From Oidiodendron maius Zn (lineage: Eukaryota > Ascomycota > Leotiomycetes > Myxotrichaceae), in the NCBI GenBank assembly GCA_000827325.1, contig KN832877.1, positions 1,674,001 through 1,738,000 of the forward strand: a stretch of 64,000 nucleotides of DNA. Direction: 5' to 3'. The notes under the pieces are model-generated. The model was not told the origin of the DNA. It was given only the letters and a program-made list of their open reading frames with translations, and searched no databases. The position numbers were made by a program, and so were the translations under genes. Below are positions 55,111-64,000 of this stretch, piece by piece; positions within the stretch are counted from its first letter, which is position 1; every line of letters starts with the position of its first letter.

Positions 55111-56158
55111 CTATTTGGTAGCATTCAAGAAGATCCTCCTCACTTCTTCCTCGAGGTTCTCCTTTGGGAGGCCTAAGCGATCATTCCAAATTCCGCCCTC
55201 CACACTTGAGTGATCTTCTAAGGCTTCTTTTCCATGAACAAGTGCTGTAATAAGAGCAGCCCCCCCTTGGTAAATATTGCCCTCTCCCAGTGCCTTAAAA
55301 CCTTCTGCTCTAATATCCTCCGACTTCTTGTCGACAACTTTCCATTTTTCTCCAGAGATCTTCTCAAGGGCGGCTAGAGCCTCAAGTTGTGTGGTTGTGA
55401 AAGATTCCACAATCACTACCTTATTAGCAGTCGATGTATCATGCTGAAGGACAGCAACCAAAGCGCGACCAATTTGTGCGCCGTTAGAAGTCGAGAATCG
55501 AGTATTTCCTCCATCAACGAGGGTGGCTGTTTTTGTGCTCAAGTCGTAGCCTATAAGGCTAGTAAAAAATGCCTAGGATGGAAATTTTAATGCACTATGC
55601 CACAAAATAAGACTGTGGATTGAGTCTACACTTACCCAATCGAAGAATGGCCCAGTTATAAGTGCTGTCCAGCTGATAACATCCTCCTTAGACGATAAAT
55701 AATCCAAGGACTTCTTCTTGCCTTCAAAAAATGGCACGGCGGCAATTACAGCTTGGTTCTATGCGGCTTGTGAGCGGGGCGAGTAGATGAATCTGATCTA
55801 CTTATGCGTACCGTCGTGTCAGACCCATACTCGCTTGGAATGAACCTTTTTACACCTGCAGCAATAGCGGCGTCGATAACGATGGCCTGTTCAGCAAGTG
55901 CGGTCATGGGCAGCATGCTAATTACGGCATCCTGACCTCCGAAGACTTTTGTGAGCGAGTTTAAGCTAAAATCGCTCTTGACAATGTTGATGCCAGCAGG
56001 AAACTTAGAGGATGAAGTCTCTCGTATTACGGCAGTCACATTAAGCTCGGATTTGAGGAGTTCTGGGATCACTAGGGCGCCAACGTTACCGCTCGCCTGG
56101 ATATCATATTAGCTGGGCCTATTACCAAGAAGACAAGTATTTTAATGCTCGAGAGCAT
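55111..56158 (-). CDS. NmrA-like NAD(P)-binding reductase
   Basis: Supported exons are 55812 to about 56100, 55636-55758 and 55111-55572, with introns 55759-55811 (GTACGC...CATAG) and 55573-55635 (GTAAGT...CCTAG). Joined motifs: ASGNVGALVIPELLKSE (cofactor loop), VTAVIRETSS, QDAVISMLP, AGVKRFIPSEYGSDTT, then NQAVIAAVPFFEGKKKSLDYL, WTALITGPFFDW and AFFTSLIGYDLSTKTATL. This is the NmrA-like/PCBER order with a C-terminus LGLPKENLEEEVRR. The first codons are unresolved: the ATG at 56158 gives MLSSIKILVFL, but joining it to ASGNVG would need a 29-nt intron, too short for comfort. Confidence 0.75.
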
Positions 56159-57583
56159 CCTATGTTCGGCGGGGAAAAGATAGTTCAACGTACCCCAATA
56201 ATTGAAATGTTCTTAATCGGCATGCTGGGGATGAGGTTAAGCAACGTGTATGATATAAGTCAAAGCGTCGGCAGGTGATTGAGATGTTGGTAGAACTTTG
56301 TTGACAGAGAGAGTGTGGGTGGTTATATTTTCCAGGTATATATATACACAGTCTCTCTAAAATAAGTTCCTGTGTGCCACGCCGAGTTATGCTGGCAAAA
56401 GAAATCTCAGCCAGCACTCTTTCGTCCGCCGGGAAGTGGGTAGACCAATTTGACCTTCAGCACTGCCGGCGTCTTGAAAAGTCGGGGAGTTAGACACCCC
56501 GCGATACTGTTGCGTGAAAGATCTCATACCCTTTATCCATCCATGTTGGATCACAACAATCCGAGCTTATAAACCTAGTAAATCCGAAGCCAGCGTTTAC
56601 GTGGAGTTGAATTATTAATGCGCTAGTCCTGCAACTGCTTGCACTTAGGATTGACAAATGCAAATCAGACTTACTAATGCTTGATAGCTTTGTAATACGC
56701 AAAGGCCAGATTGCACCTTAGTCGTCGCACGGACGAGTATACCGTCTAACAAGGCTCTGTTGTTCGAACCCGTACCAAGTAATTGCCGTTCGCTTACCTG
56801 TATTTATAGTACAGTACTAGTGCTTCTCCAACGTCGTATTCGTTTCCGTAAGGCGATTACTAAACAATGCTGGTTGAAGCTCGCATGTCACTTTACCGAA
56901 CCTGTGGCAAGACAGACGGTGCAAATATTTGGCCGGTGCCCGTTAGTCTATGTGCTACGGTATATCTGTCGAGTCATCAGTCGCAACAGGGTTTGCCGCA
57001 TCATTACGCATACGACCCCGGGTCATAAGTTCACGGGGGTGATTAGCCAAATTATGAGGGTCTATTCCACCGATCGGTGGGATAACTTTTCATTGGGGTT
57101 ACATGTTTTTATAATATTCTTTATCTAATATTACTTGGGGATGATTGACATTACAATTCGTGTGCTATTAACGCTCCGGAAATGGCCCTTTACCCAGGCT
57201 ACCTAAACCACCAGCAAAGACTGTAGAGCTGTCTTTGCCGAAGAGTTCGATGGGCCTCCAAGATATGGACGAACGACAAGTCTTTGAACTGAACGCTATA
57301 GCTACATAAAAGAACTTTTTCTTATCGGAATTGTGGTTTGATGGTGAGGTTGAGGTAGTATTTCTCTCGCATACCAAAATGTGGAAAGTTACCATGTTAC
57401 TAGCTATTTATAGAAATGGTTCAATAAAGATTACAGATTAGATAATTATCTACAGGACATTTACACCAACAGATGAGCGTGCGAGTAGTTGAGAAATCTA
57501 TACAAAATAGTACATTGGAAAGCCTTATAGAATTCACCGACAATATCCGGGCTCCTACACGCCGTATCATCATGAGAAGCCAC
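56159..57583. other. Intergenic, nothing recognised
   Basis: Several short frames (for example minus 57168-57395, plus 56760-57128) lack motifs or splice context. Confidence 0.5.
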
Positions 57584-58692
57584 TCAGATGTTCTTTGTGA
57601 TCCCTGGCTGAATAGATTCAAGAATGTGCATTAACTCCTGATGCACTCGTTTCTGTGCCAGTGCACCTTCCTTACTCCTAACAAACTTGCTTGGTTCCTT
57701 GACTTTGCATTCGCTCATGTACTGCCCATCGCTCTCAACTCCAGCAGCCGCGCTGTGCACGAGCGTACGGCCACCGACTTCCGTTGTTCGTGCCATCAAT
57801 GCTTTGGCAATCGTGAGAACATAGCCAGCCATTCCCTGTGATCATGGAATAAGCTTAGTTATTTGTTCTATGTTGTGCTAATAAAAAGGACAGGAGTCGA
57901 TAACACTATACCTTAACATCCTTGTCAAGCTCAGAGTGGCACAAACCTGGATTCACAGTGTTCAGAATCAAGGGCTCTGATACGTGTGGACCCTTCTTTA
58001 TTTCCTCGGATATAGAACGGACGAGAAGAACTTCAAGGAGTTTTGAGGTATTATATCGATCTGAGAGGTATGATTTTTTGTTTTTTTTGAAAGCTTCGAA
58101 AATTTGGGATTCATGCCGTTCCTGAAATTTTGCCTCCCAATTATTAGCTTAGAAATCATAGTGTAGAAAGGCCAGGGAAGCTTACCTCTTCATGTAAAAC
58201 AGAGCTCGTTATTACTAGTCGGGGTGTTTTACCCGTGCTCTGCCTTGACCGTCTTAGGATTGGGAAGAGGTTAAGTGCAAGTAAAAATGTCCCAATAACA
58301 TTAACTGCAATAGTAATCTCAGTTCCACCAGCCGCCTCATAGGTGTTTCTCAAAACACCAGCATTTGCAACCACGACGTCCAATCTGTCTAGTGATTGGC
58401 AAAATGTTGCAAACGACTTAATGGAATCATAGTTAGACATATCTATCTGCCATACCTCGATGACATTTTTGCGCCCTGTAGACTTTTCGATAGTGGCCTT
58501 AGCCTGTTCCCCTTTTTGAAGAGATCTAACCGCAAGAATTACTCGCTCTGCGTTAAGTCGCACAAAGTGCCGTGCGGCCTCAAGTCCAAGACCAGTATTG
58601 GAGCCTGTGACGATGATGGTTTGATCTGCAAATGACTCGGTAGGAAGAGGAATTGATTGGAGTTGTGCGCGGATATTTGCAATTGAAGACAT
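57584..58692 (-). CDS. Retinol-dehydrogenase-like SDR, three exons, 322 aa
   Basis: Exons are 58186-58692, 57912-58121 and 57584-57835; introns are 64 nt (GTAAGC...TTTCAG) and 76 nt (GTATAG...CACAG). The ATG at 58692 gives MSSIANIRAQLQSIP; motifs are IIVTGSNTGLGLEAARHFV (cofactor loop), IDMSNYDSIKSF, VVANAGVLRN, VITSSVLHEE, YNTSKLLEVLL (Tyr-x3-Lys) and LNTVNPGLCHSEL. The C-terminal exon (GMAGYVLTIAKALMARTTEVGGRT) completes the domain. It belongs to the WW-oxidoreductase/retinol dehydrogenase-like group common in fungal clusters. Confidence 0.85.
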
Positions 58693-59295
58693 GATTACGC
58701 AGTGCAGCTGTAGGGTGTAATGTTCGAAGCGAAAAAGGTCCTGGATCTGGGTCAAGTCGTGAATAAAAGAACGTCCATTTATTTCATTGATTTTTAAGCT
58801 CTACTAGTATTTGTAATAAACCTGGTGCATCAGAAGGTGCAGTAAATCAAGTCTTTATCCTGACCCTGATTACCACGATATCGGGACACAACAGACAGAG
58901 ACATAGAAAAGGAAAGGCAAGCTCGGGACATCAACAAAAATTGTTCCGATACCGAAGCCAACATCAGAACCGCACTCGGTTAGCTAACCTCGAATTATTT
59001 AGATCATTAATCATACTGTATAGTTAATAGTTTTGGATTTTGCCACCTTCCTTCATTGGGTCGCTTGTTCTCATCCGCCCCGACTAGAGAAATTTCCTTT
59101 CTACCGAACGCATTATGCGGAGGGAGACATCTGAGACGACGTCTACTCGGGGTAGCGCAGATCTACAGCTATTTTCCAAGCAGTAAAATTGGGTTCTAAC
59201 CTCCCAAAAATCAACGCCTGCAACGCCTGTCTAATTTGAAGGGAATATTATGAAATATTCGAATATTGTCGTCCTGCTCCGATTTGCGGGGGAAG
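58693..59295. other. Intergenic between divergent genes
   Basis: Nothing recognised. Confidence 0.5.
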
Positions 59296-59998
59296 ATGTC
59301 AAAGCTAATAGTGATTGTTGGTGTAACAGGCACGCAGGTACGCATAACCTGCTCTAAACAATTCTTGGCCCATATTCATTAAAATTAATTGTTCAGGGCT
59401 CCTCTATTTCAGCGACATTCCTTAAAGAACGGGGATATATTGTCCGTGGCATCACGAGAGATGTCTCTAAGTCCATCAGCCGACGCTCGCTGCAAAAGGT
59501 ATCGAAATAGTGTAAGGCGACATCGATGATCCGGCGACAATAATATCTGCCTTCACAGATGCGAACGTAATTTTCGGGAATACGGCTTTCTCATCTGCTA
59601 TTGCCCTGACATCTGAAGCTGATATTGCACGACTGAACCGGGTCAGACACTGCGAGAGCTCTGCTACGATGATAAAAGTACCACAGGGAAAGAATATCAT
59701 AGACGCTGTCGCAACTGTGGGAACGTCTCTCGAAAGATTTGTCTGGTCCACTCTAAGCAAGGCAAGAGAATGGAGCAAGGGAAAGTACCGTGGTATCTAT
59801 CACTTCAATTCAAAGGCTGCAGTTGTGGATTACATGAACGAGGGTTACCCAGAAGTCGCCAAAAAAACATCACTTCTGCAACTAGGATTGTTCGTTACCA
59901 ATTGGAAATGGGGAAAAGGTGCTGTGCCGTGGGAAAAGGTCTACCCAGAATTGAGATGGCTACAGCTCTTCATCCTAACCTACATAGCGACTTGGTAG
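59296..59998 (+). pseudogene. NmrA-family reductase pseudogene
   Basis: The ATG at 59296 gives MSKLIVIVGVTGTQ, an intron from 59338 (GTACGC) to about 59397 (TTCAG), then GSSISATFLKERGYIVRGITRDVSKS. The frame then shifts near 59485 to TLAAKGIEIV, TAA, GDIDDPATIISAFTDANVIFGNT and runs on to ERFVWSTLSKAREWSKGKYRG and WEKVYPELRW. At least one frameshift and one stop (TAA where Gln is expected, a C-to-T change) break it. The intact family is NmrA-like regulators/reductases that sense or use NADP. Confidence 0.75.
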
Positions 59999-60484
59999 AT
60001 TATTGCTACACGCGAGTTCAATAGTCAATCATTTCTCATTAGCCTAATCATGCACTCTTTCCATATCTACTTAGTCTTCAATTATGACCAAAAGAAATAA
60101 GTTTGAGACGCTTGGATATCTATCCTGTTAGATCTAGTACTGCGAGATATACATACCTTTATGTAATTGACATACGAAATATGGCAGCAGGCTGTCTTAG
60201 CAGACCTGAAGTGATCGAGACATAATATACTGTGCCAAATTATTTATTAAAAATGACGAGCTGTCAAAGTACAAACCAATAATATTCAATACCAGGAATA
60301 AGGGGCATTCAACCCCCTTAACGGCGTCATATTACTTCGCGTTATCTCAGAAGTATAGCAGATCTAAAACTGGGACTGCTACAAGTGTGTAATACGGAAG
60401 TAAATTAATGAAATCCAAAACGAGGCCTGCTAATTGAAAACAAAGTGCAATCCTTATTTATGTACTTGTTATCTTATTCAAAAC
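59999..60484. other. Intergenic, nothing recognised
   Basis: AT-rich convergent spacer. Confidence 0.5.
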
Positions 60485-61414
60485 TCAAAATCCATGCTCC
60501 ATCAGTTCCCTCTCCGTCCATTCCCATAAAGTGTCTGCCAACTCCGCATTATTACTTAATGCGTTTCCGGCATATTCCTCAACGCCTGGATAATAGAAGG
60601 CACCGCTTTTAACAAGTTCGGACTTGCCCGTAGCCGCGAAGAGCTGGGGCCTAGCGCCTTCCTCGACGGTAACGAAGAATAACTTGAACGCGATGGAGAA
60701 AATCCACGATAGATATGGGTAGCTGTTCGTTGTATTGTCGGTAATGCCGGTCCTGACGAGTCCAGGGTGTACGGCGGTAGATTTGATGAGTGGATAGTGC
60801 TTAGCCAAGGACTTGGTGAAATACAGATTGGCAAGCTTCGACTGGCCATAGCGTGCGGTTCCTCTCTGTTCTGCAAGGGGAGTCTTATTCTGCGAAAGAA
60901 GGAGACCCGAGCTGGGGGCCAACTTGAAAGCTTCGGAACTAACGTTGACAATACGCACATCACTGTCTGGCAGCTTCGCTGTTTTTTCTAGAGTAGGCAT
61001 GAGAAGTTTGGTTAGCAAGGCTGGCCCCATATGGTTTGTGCCGAACTGAGATTCATAACCGTCTTCTGTGAGCCCGGGAGGAACACCCATAAGTCCAGCA
61101 TTGTTAAGGAGAATATCCAGACGGTCGCTCTGCGTAAGAAACGTCTCAGCTGCTCTCTTGACGGAAGAAAACGATGATAGGTCAATCTCTAGGAATGAGA
61201 TGTTGGCTCCGGGTACAGCACTTTTAATCTCAGCTATAGCTTCCTTTGCTTTGGACCTGTTTCGCGCGCCCATGAAAATCTCGCGTGGTGTGCCTTTCGC
61301 AAGTCGAAGTATAGACTCTTTTCCAAGACCGCTATTACCGCCCGTCACAATAATGACTTTACCAGACAAATGAGGAATGTCCGTATCAGGATCGAAAGCG
61401 ATCTTTTGCCCCAT
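60485..61414 (-). CDS. Retinol-dehydrogenase-like SDR, single exon, 309 aa
   Basis: The ATG at 61414 begins MGQKIAFDPDTDIPHLSGKV; motifs are IIVTGGNSGLGKESILRLA, ARNRSKAKEAI, IDLSSFSSVKRAAETF, LLNNAGLMGVPPGLTEDGYE, FGTNHMGPALLT, IVNVSSEAFKL and YGQSKLANLYFTKSLAKHYP (Tyr-x3-Lys), VHPGLVRTGI. Complete length for the group. NADP preference is suggested by GARNRSK after strand 2. It is an oxidoreductase of unknown substrate and lies between two NmrA pseudogenes, so only part of this end of the region has been kept. Confidence 0.88.
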   Translation of the reverse strand: MGQKIAFDPDTDIPHLSGKVIIVTGGNSGLGKESILRLAKGTPREIFMGARNRSKAKEAIAEIKSAVPGANISFLEIDLSSFSSVKRAAETFLTQSDRLDILLNNAGLMGVPPGLTEDGYESQFGTNHMGPALLTKLLMPTLEKTAKLPDSDVRIVNVSSEAFKLAPSSGLLLSQNKTPLAEQRGTARYGQSKLANLYFTKSLAKHYPLIKSTAVHPGLVRTGITDNTTNSYPYLSWIFSIAFKLFFVTVEEGARPQLFAATGKSELVKSGAFYYPGVEEYAGNALSNNAELADTLWEWTERELMEHGF

Positions 61415-61653
61415 GATGGATGGCAGGCTGCTAGTGACGCAGTATATATTGGTGGGTTGGTCGGTGACGAAAAAGGATAACAGAATTGGTATTTATGTGA
61501 TAGGATAGTATATAGTCGGGCTTTTGAATATGGAATGGGATGAATCAATTCCTATGACCAGTTTCTTCCGTGCAGCCGCGTATACTCGACTGTACTATAC
61601 GTAGCCTCGGTCAGAAAATTGCTATGCATACCTCTGTATTTAGTACAGAAATT

Positions 61654-61753
61654 AGGCTCCCCTTACACTCACACTACCTGACTATCAATTACCCTTTTTA
61701 GCCAAAGGGGTGTGAGTTTTACATAACCAGGGTGGTGTGTGTAAGGGGAGCCT
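61654..61753. mobile_element. Short MITE with AGGCTCCCCTTACAC ends
   Basis: aggctccccttacac at the left and gtgtaaggggagcct at the right are perfect complements of 15 bp; further inward the arms match imperfectly, forming a 100-bp hairpin. The outer sequence also occurs once at about 15390-15402 beside a Tc1-type transposase relic, which may be the source element. Confidence 0.7.
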
Positions 61754-62082
61754 GAAATTATCGGAATAGTCATCAAAGCCGTTTCCCCACTGACACCGGC
61801 GCAATCTCTAACCTTTGCCGAAGCGCTACTAGTCCTATGTCACCAATCTACATTTTCAAGGGGAAACCCGTATTATAAAGCCAACGTTTCATTATTATCG
61901 TGTTATTTCGAGTTTCGGACTATTAACTGATAAGGCTCTTTTATGCACGGCGCCAGCGCGGACAGATTGAGTACTTACTTGCTTTTTAGTTTTAAGTCGC
62001 CCCATATAAAGTCAGTCGGTTTGAAGTTAGTCTTCATCGTATTAAAATTTGAAATGCCAAACCAATTTGTGCATTTTTAAAC

Positions 62083-62570
62083 ATGGCTGAGAAGAAAATT
62101 ATTACTATTGTAGGTGTTAGCGGCAACCAGGTATAAACCCCGTACCATTAGACCTCACTCACTGAGTAGACTCTCTACGCCGGGAATGCTAACCAACAAC
62201 AAAGAAGAGTGCTTCTGTTGCAGACATCTTCACGAAAGAGGGAGGCTGGCACATCCGGGGTATTACTCGTGATCCAAGCAAGCCAGCGAGCCAGGCTTGG
62301 GCCGACAAAGGCGTCGAGCTCATAACAGCTGACGTAAATGATGCCGCCTCGCTGAAAACAGCCTTCGCAGAATCGACCGCTATTTTTGGGGTCACTGACT
62401 TCTGGGCCCTGTGGGCGATCCTACTGTATAGGAACGCTCCAAGAAGACTGGCCGCATCCAAATATCCGCTTTTCTTACGTTAAATATAGCTTGGTGTGGA
62501 CAGCCCGGTCCATACTGTAGAAGAGTACATAGAGGAGGAAAGCTGGTCTGGCGTCTTGTAGGCTCTAAGC
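62083..62570 (+). pseudogene. Second NmrA-family pseudogene, truncated
   Basis: The ATG at 62083 gives MAEKKIITIVGVSGNQ, an intron from 62131 (GTATAA) to about 62209 (GAAG), then SASVADIFTKEGGWHIRGITRDPSKPAS, KGVELITADVNDAASLKTAF and IFGVTDFW. After this a one-base shift near 62405 leads to GPVGDPTV, TAG, ERSKKTGR, and a short piece near 62495 (VDSPVHTVEEYIEEESW) matches the expected C-terminal end. The middle is missing. The TAG replaces a likely Gln codon. It is distinct from the copy at 59296. Confidence 0.7.
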
Positions 62571-63149
62571 TGGGGAATAACGGTCATCTCATTATGCCAT
62601 TATCGTACTATGGAATTTTGGGAATGATATAGGAGATTTAAAATGCTAGTATCATCTCCAGACGCTGTAGTAAAACATGTCAAATGACTTTAAAATTAGT
62701 AGTAACTGGGATTAGCATAATAAAATGCCATGGGGGGTGGCCGTCGTTATCGCCCGCCAGGGATGTCCAGTAAGCAGCCTATAACGCTCTTCACAGGGAC
62801 CTATCCAAAGGTATTCTCTTCCACGCGCCTAATCTAAGTAATCGTCGTCGCTCATTAGCTGGCTCCCGTTGTTTTGCCTTGAAGAGCGTGGATATATCAG
62901 TTTCAAGCATTAGTACGCCTTGACGCCAAATACATAATTATGCGTTAATGGCTCGAGATTGTCGGCAGTTGAACCTAAGTCCAATCCCGCGCGGTGACGT
63001 TAAGATTTATCAGTCTAACCCCAAAAAGGTCTAATTCAACTTGAAGATAATTAATCAAGGTCGCTGTGGCGAACGATCTCGGTTGCCGGGAATTTGTTGC
63101 GCCGTGTGCCTGGTTTTACGCACTCTCTTAACGCCACTAGCCGTGTTGT
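62571..63149. other. Intergenic, nothing recognised
   Basis: No coherent frame. Confidence 0.45.
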
Positions 63150-63272
63150 CTGGGAAAAGCACGAGAAACAAGACTTGTTAGTAATCATAGAATACAGGAT
63201 CGGAACACTCCCTTTATCAGTTAGAATAAACTGAGCCATGGAGTGGAGAATGTACAAATATCCAGGGGGTAC
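63150..63272. mobile_element. MITE family B, partial third copy
   Basis: cactccctttatcagttagaataaactgagcc and gagtggagaatgtacaaatatccaggggg match the right-hand part and end of the copy at 31061-31245 read in reverse complement. The left end is eroded. It ends about 107 bp before the next start codon. Confidence 0.6.
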
Positions 63273-63378
63273 CATTCTCTTTCAGCTTCAGTCAATCACC
63301 CGTCACATATACCAATATCGCCACGGAGGAATATATGAGAGGTAGAGGAGAGGTCTTTCCCTTCCCAGTTTTGACAAT

Positions 63379-64000
63379 ATGATGATGAAGGCTCTGGTTT
63401 CCAATCGAAACATTGGGACGCGTGTCCTCAACCTTGCATCAGGGAAGTCTTTTGGGAAGGGCGTGGAACTCCAAGACCTTTCTATTCCAACGCTCTCTAG
63501 CCAAGAGATTCTCGTCAAAGTCCACGCCGTGGCACTGAACCCGACGGATTTCAAGCACATCGACATTATCTCCCCTCGAAATGCTATCATTGGCTGCGAC
63601 TATGCTGGTGTAGTGACCAGTGTTGGAAAGGAAGCTCCAGGAGGATGGAAAGTTGGTGATCGTGTTGCTGGCGCGGTTCATGGTGGACTGTTCCCCGATC
63701 GTGGGTCGTTTGCCGAATATTTAAAAGTTGACGGTGACCTTGCGTGGAAAATACCGGATGGAATAAAGGATGAAGAAGCGGCAACGTATGGGGTTTCGGC
63801 AGTCACCGCAATGCTAGCACTTAATGCTCGTTTGGGTCTTCCTTGGGCTGACGATGCAGTCGACGTCGAAGGTGATAACAACGACGCGCAACAGACTCCA
63901 AATGCCCGCACGATTCTGATCTATGCCGGAAGCACCTGTGCAGGCCTATTTCATGTACAGCTTGCAAAATTAGCTGGGTATACAGTTGTGGCAACTGCGT
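63379..64000 (+). CDS. Enoyl-reductase-like medium-chain dehydrogenase, N-terminal part, cut by window end
   Basis: The frame from the ATG at 63379 (MMMKALVSNRNIG; the second or third Met may be used) stays open to the window end, at least 207 residues. The GroES-like domain is shown by EILVKVHAVALNPTDFKHID, NAIIGCDYAGVVTSVGK, WKVGDRVAGAVHGG and GSFAEYLKVDGDLAWKIP; the cofactor half begins with ILIYAGSTCAGLFHVQLAKLAGYTVVATA. This is the zinc-free trans-enoyl-reductase-like (LovC/ToxD-type) branch, common beside fungal metabolite genes. A negatively charged insert (DDAVDVEGDNNDAQ) precedes the Rossmann part. Substrate unknown. Confidence 0.85.
   Translation, partial: MMMKALVSNRNIGTRVLNLASGKSFGKGVELQDLSIPTLSSQEILVKVHAVALNPTDFKHIDIISPRNAIIGCDYAGVVTSVGKEAPGGWKVGDRVAGAVHGGLFPDRGSFAEYLKVDGDLAWKIPDGIKDEEAATYGVSAVTAMLALNARLGLPWADDAVDVEGDNNDAQQTPNARTILIYAGSTCAGLFHVQLAKLAGYTVVATA

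Noticed and set aside
56690-56790. tRNA-like box (gttcgaaccc) near 56763
   Set aside because: No matching A box or cloverleaf stems could be drawn around it.
57168-57395. Minus frame of 75 codons
   Set aside because: No supporting motif; not connected by splice signals to the SDR at 57584.

Overview
The window is nuclear DNA of a filamentous ascomycete (Pezizomycotina); genus is not resolvable by eye. The grounds are: short introns (mostly 40-90 nt) with GTAAGT-type donors, CTAAC-like branch points and AG acceptors; fungal-only families (Zn2Cys6 and OrsD-like regulators, NmrA-like reductases, a GH30 endo-1,6-galactanase, Kex2-type repeat precursor); and transposons carrying the mark of repeat-induced point mutation (RIP): only transitions, with TGG, CAG and CAA codons turned into stops.

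Layout. (1) 1-8.9 kb: the 3' part of a TPR (kinesin-light-chain-like) gene with exact 126-bp repeats; two small spliced secreted-protein genes that no single open frame reveals (2993-3381 minus; 4929-5343 plus, 10 Cys); a protein kinase spliced to a retropepsin-like domain (6084-7732 minus). (2) 9-24 kb: a transposon island with solo LTRs, MITEs, a RIP-mutated pogo element (10679-12540, TA duplication), Mutator/Tc1 relics, and a RIP-mutated Copia element with two 340-bp LTRs and an AGAAC duplication (17995-23069), itself inserted in a MITE. Inside or beside the island lie a cysteine-rich secreted-protein gene broken by a RIP-type stop (12891-13375) and an intact GH30 gene. (3) 24.6-27.1 kb: an APH-like phosphotransferase and a secreted precursor with seven near-identical 24-25-residue peptides separated by RR-EPEP-KR (26310-27074 minus). 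(4) 29.5-64 kb: a dense run of enzyme genes with two regulators: medium-chain reductase, OrsD-like regulator, FAH-family hydrolase, VOC/extradiol-type protein, SnoaL-like protein, NmrA-like reductase, epoxide hydrolase-like, FMN 2-hydroxyacid oxidase, class II aldolase, SDR, alpha/beta hydrolase, Zn2Cys6 factor, NmrA-like, two more SDRs, two NmrA pseudogenes, and an enoyl-reductase-like gene cut by the window end.

How they may work together. Region 4 lacks a PKS, NRPS or terpene synthase and is rich in hydrolases, a ring-cleavage-type VOC protein, an FAH hydrolase and an aldolase. That suggests a catabolic (aromatic, lactone or plant-metabolite degrading) cluster rather than a biosynthetic one; this is inference. 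Genes there sit in divergent pairs (34.5/35.3, 45.5/46.9, 49.4/50.3 kb). A MITE family has landed in at least three intergenic regions, two of them directly upstream of genes. Spliced models given here were built by eye from reading frame, splice signals and family similarity.
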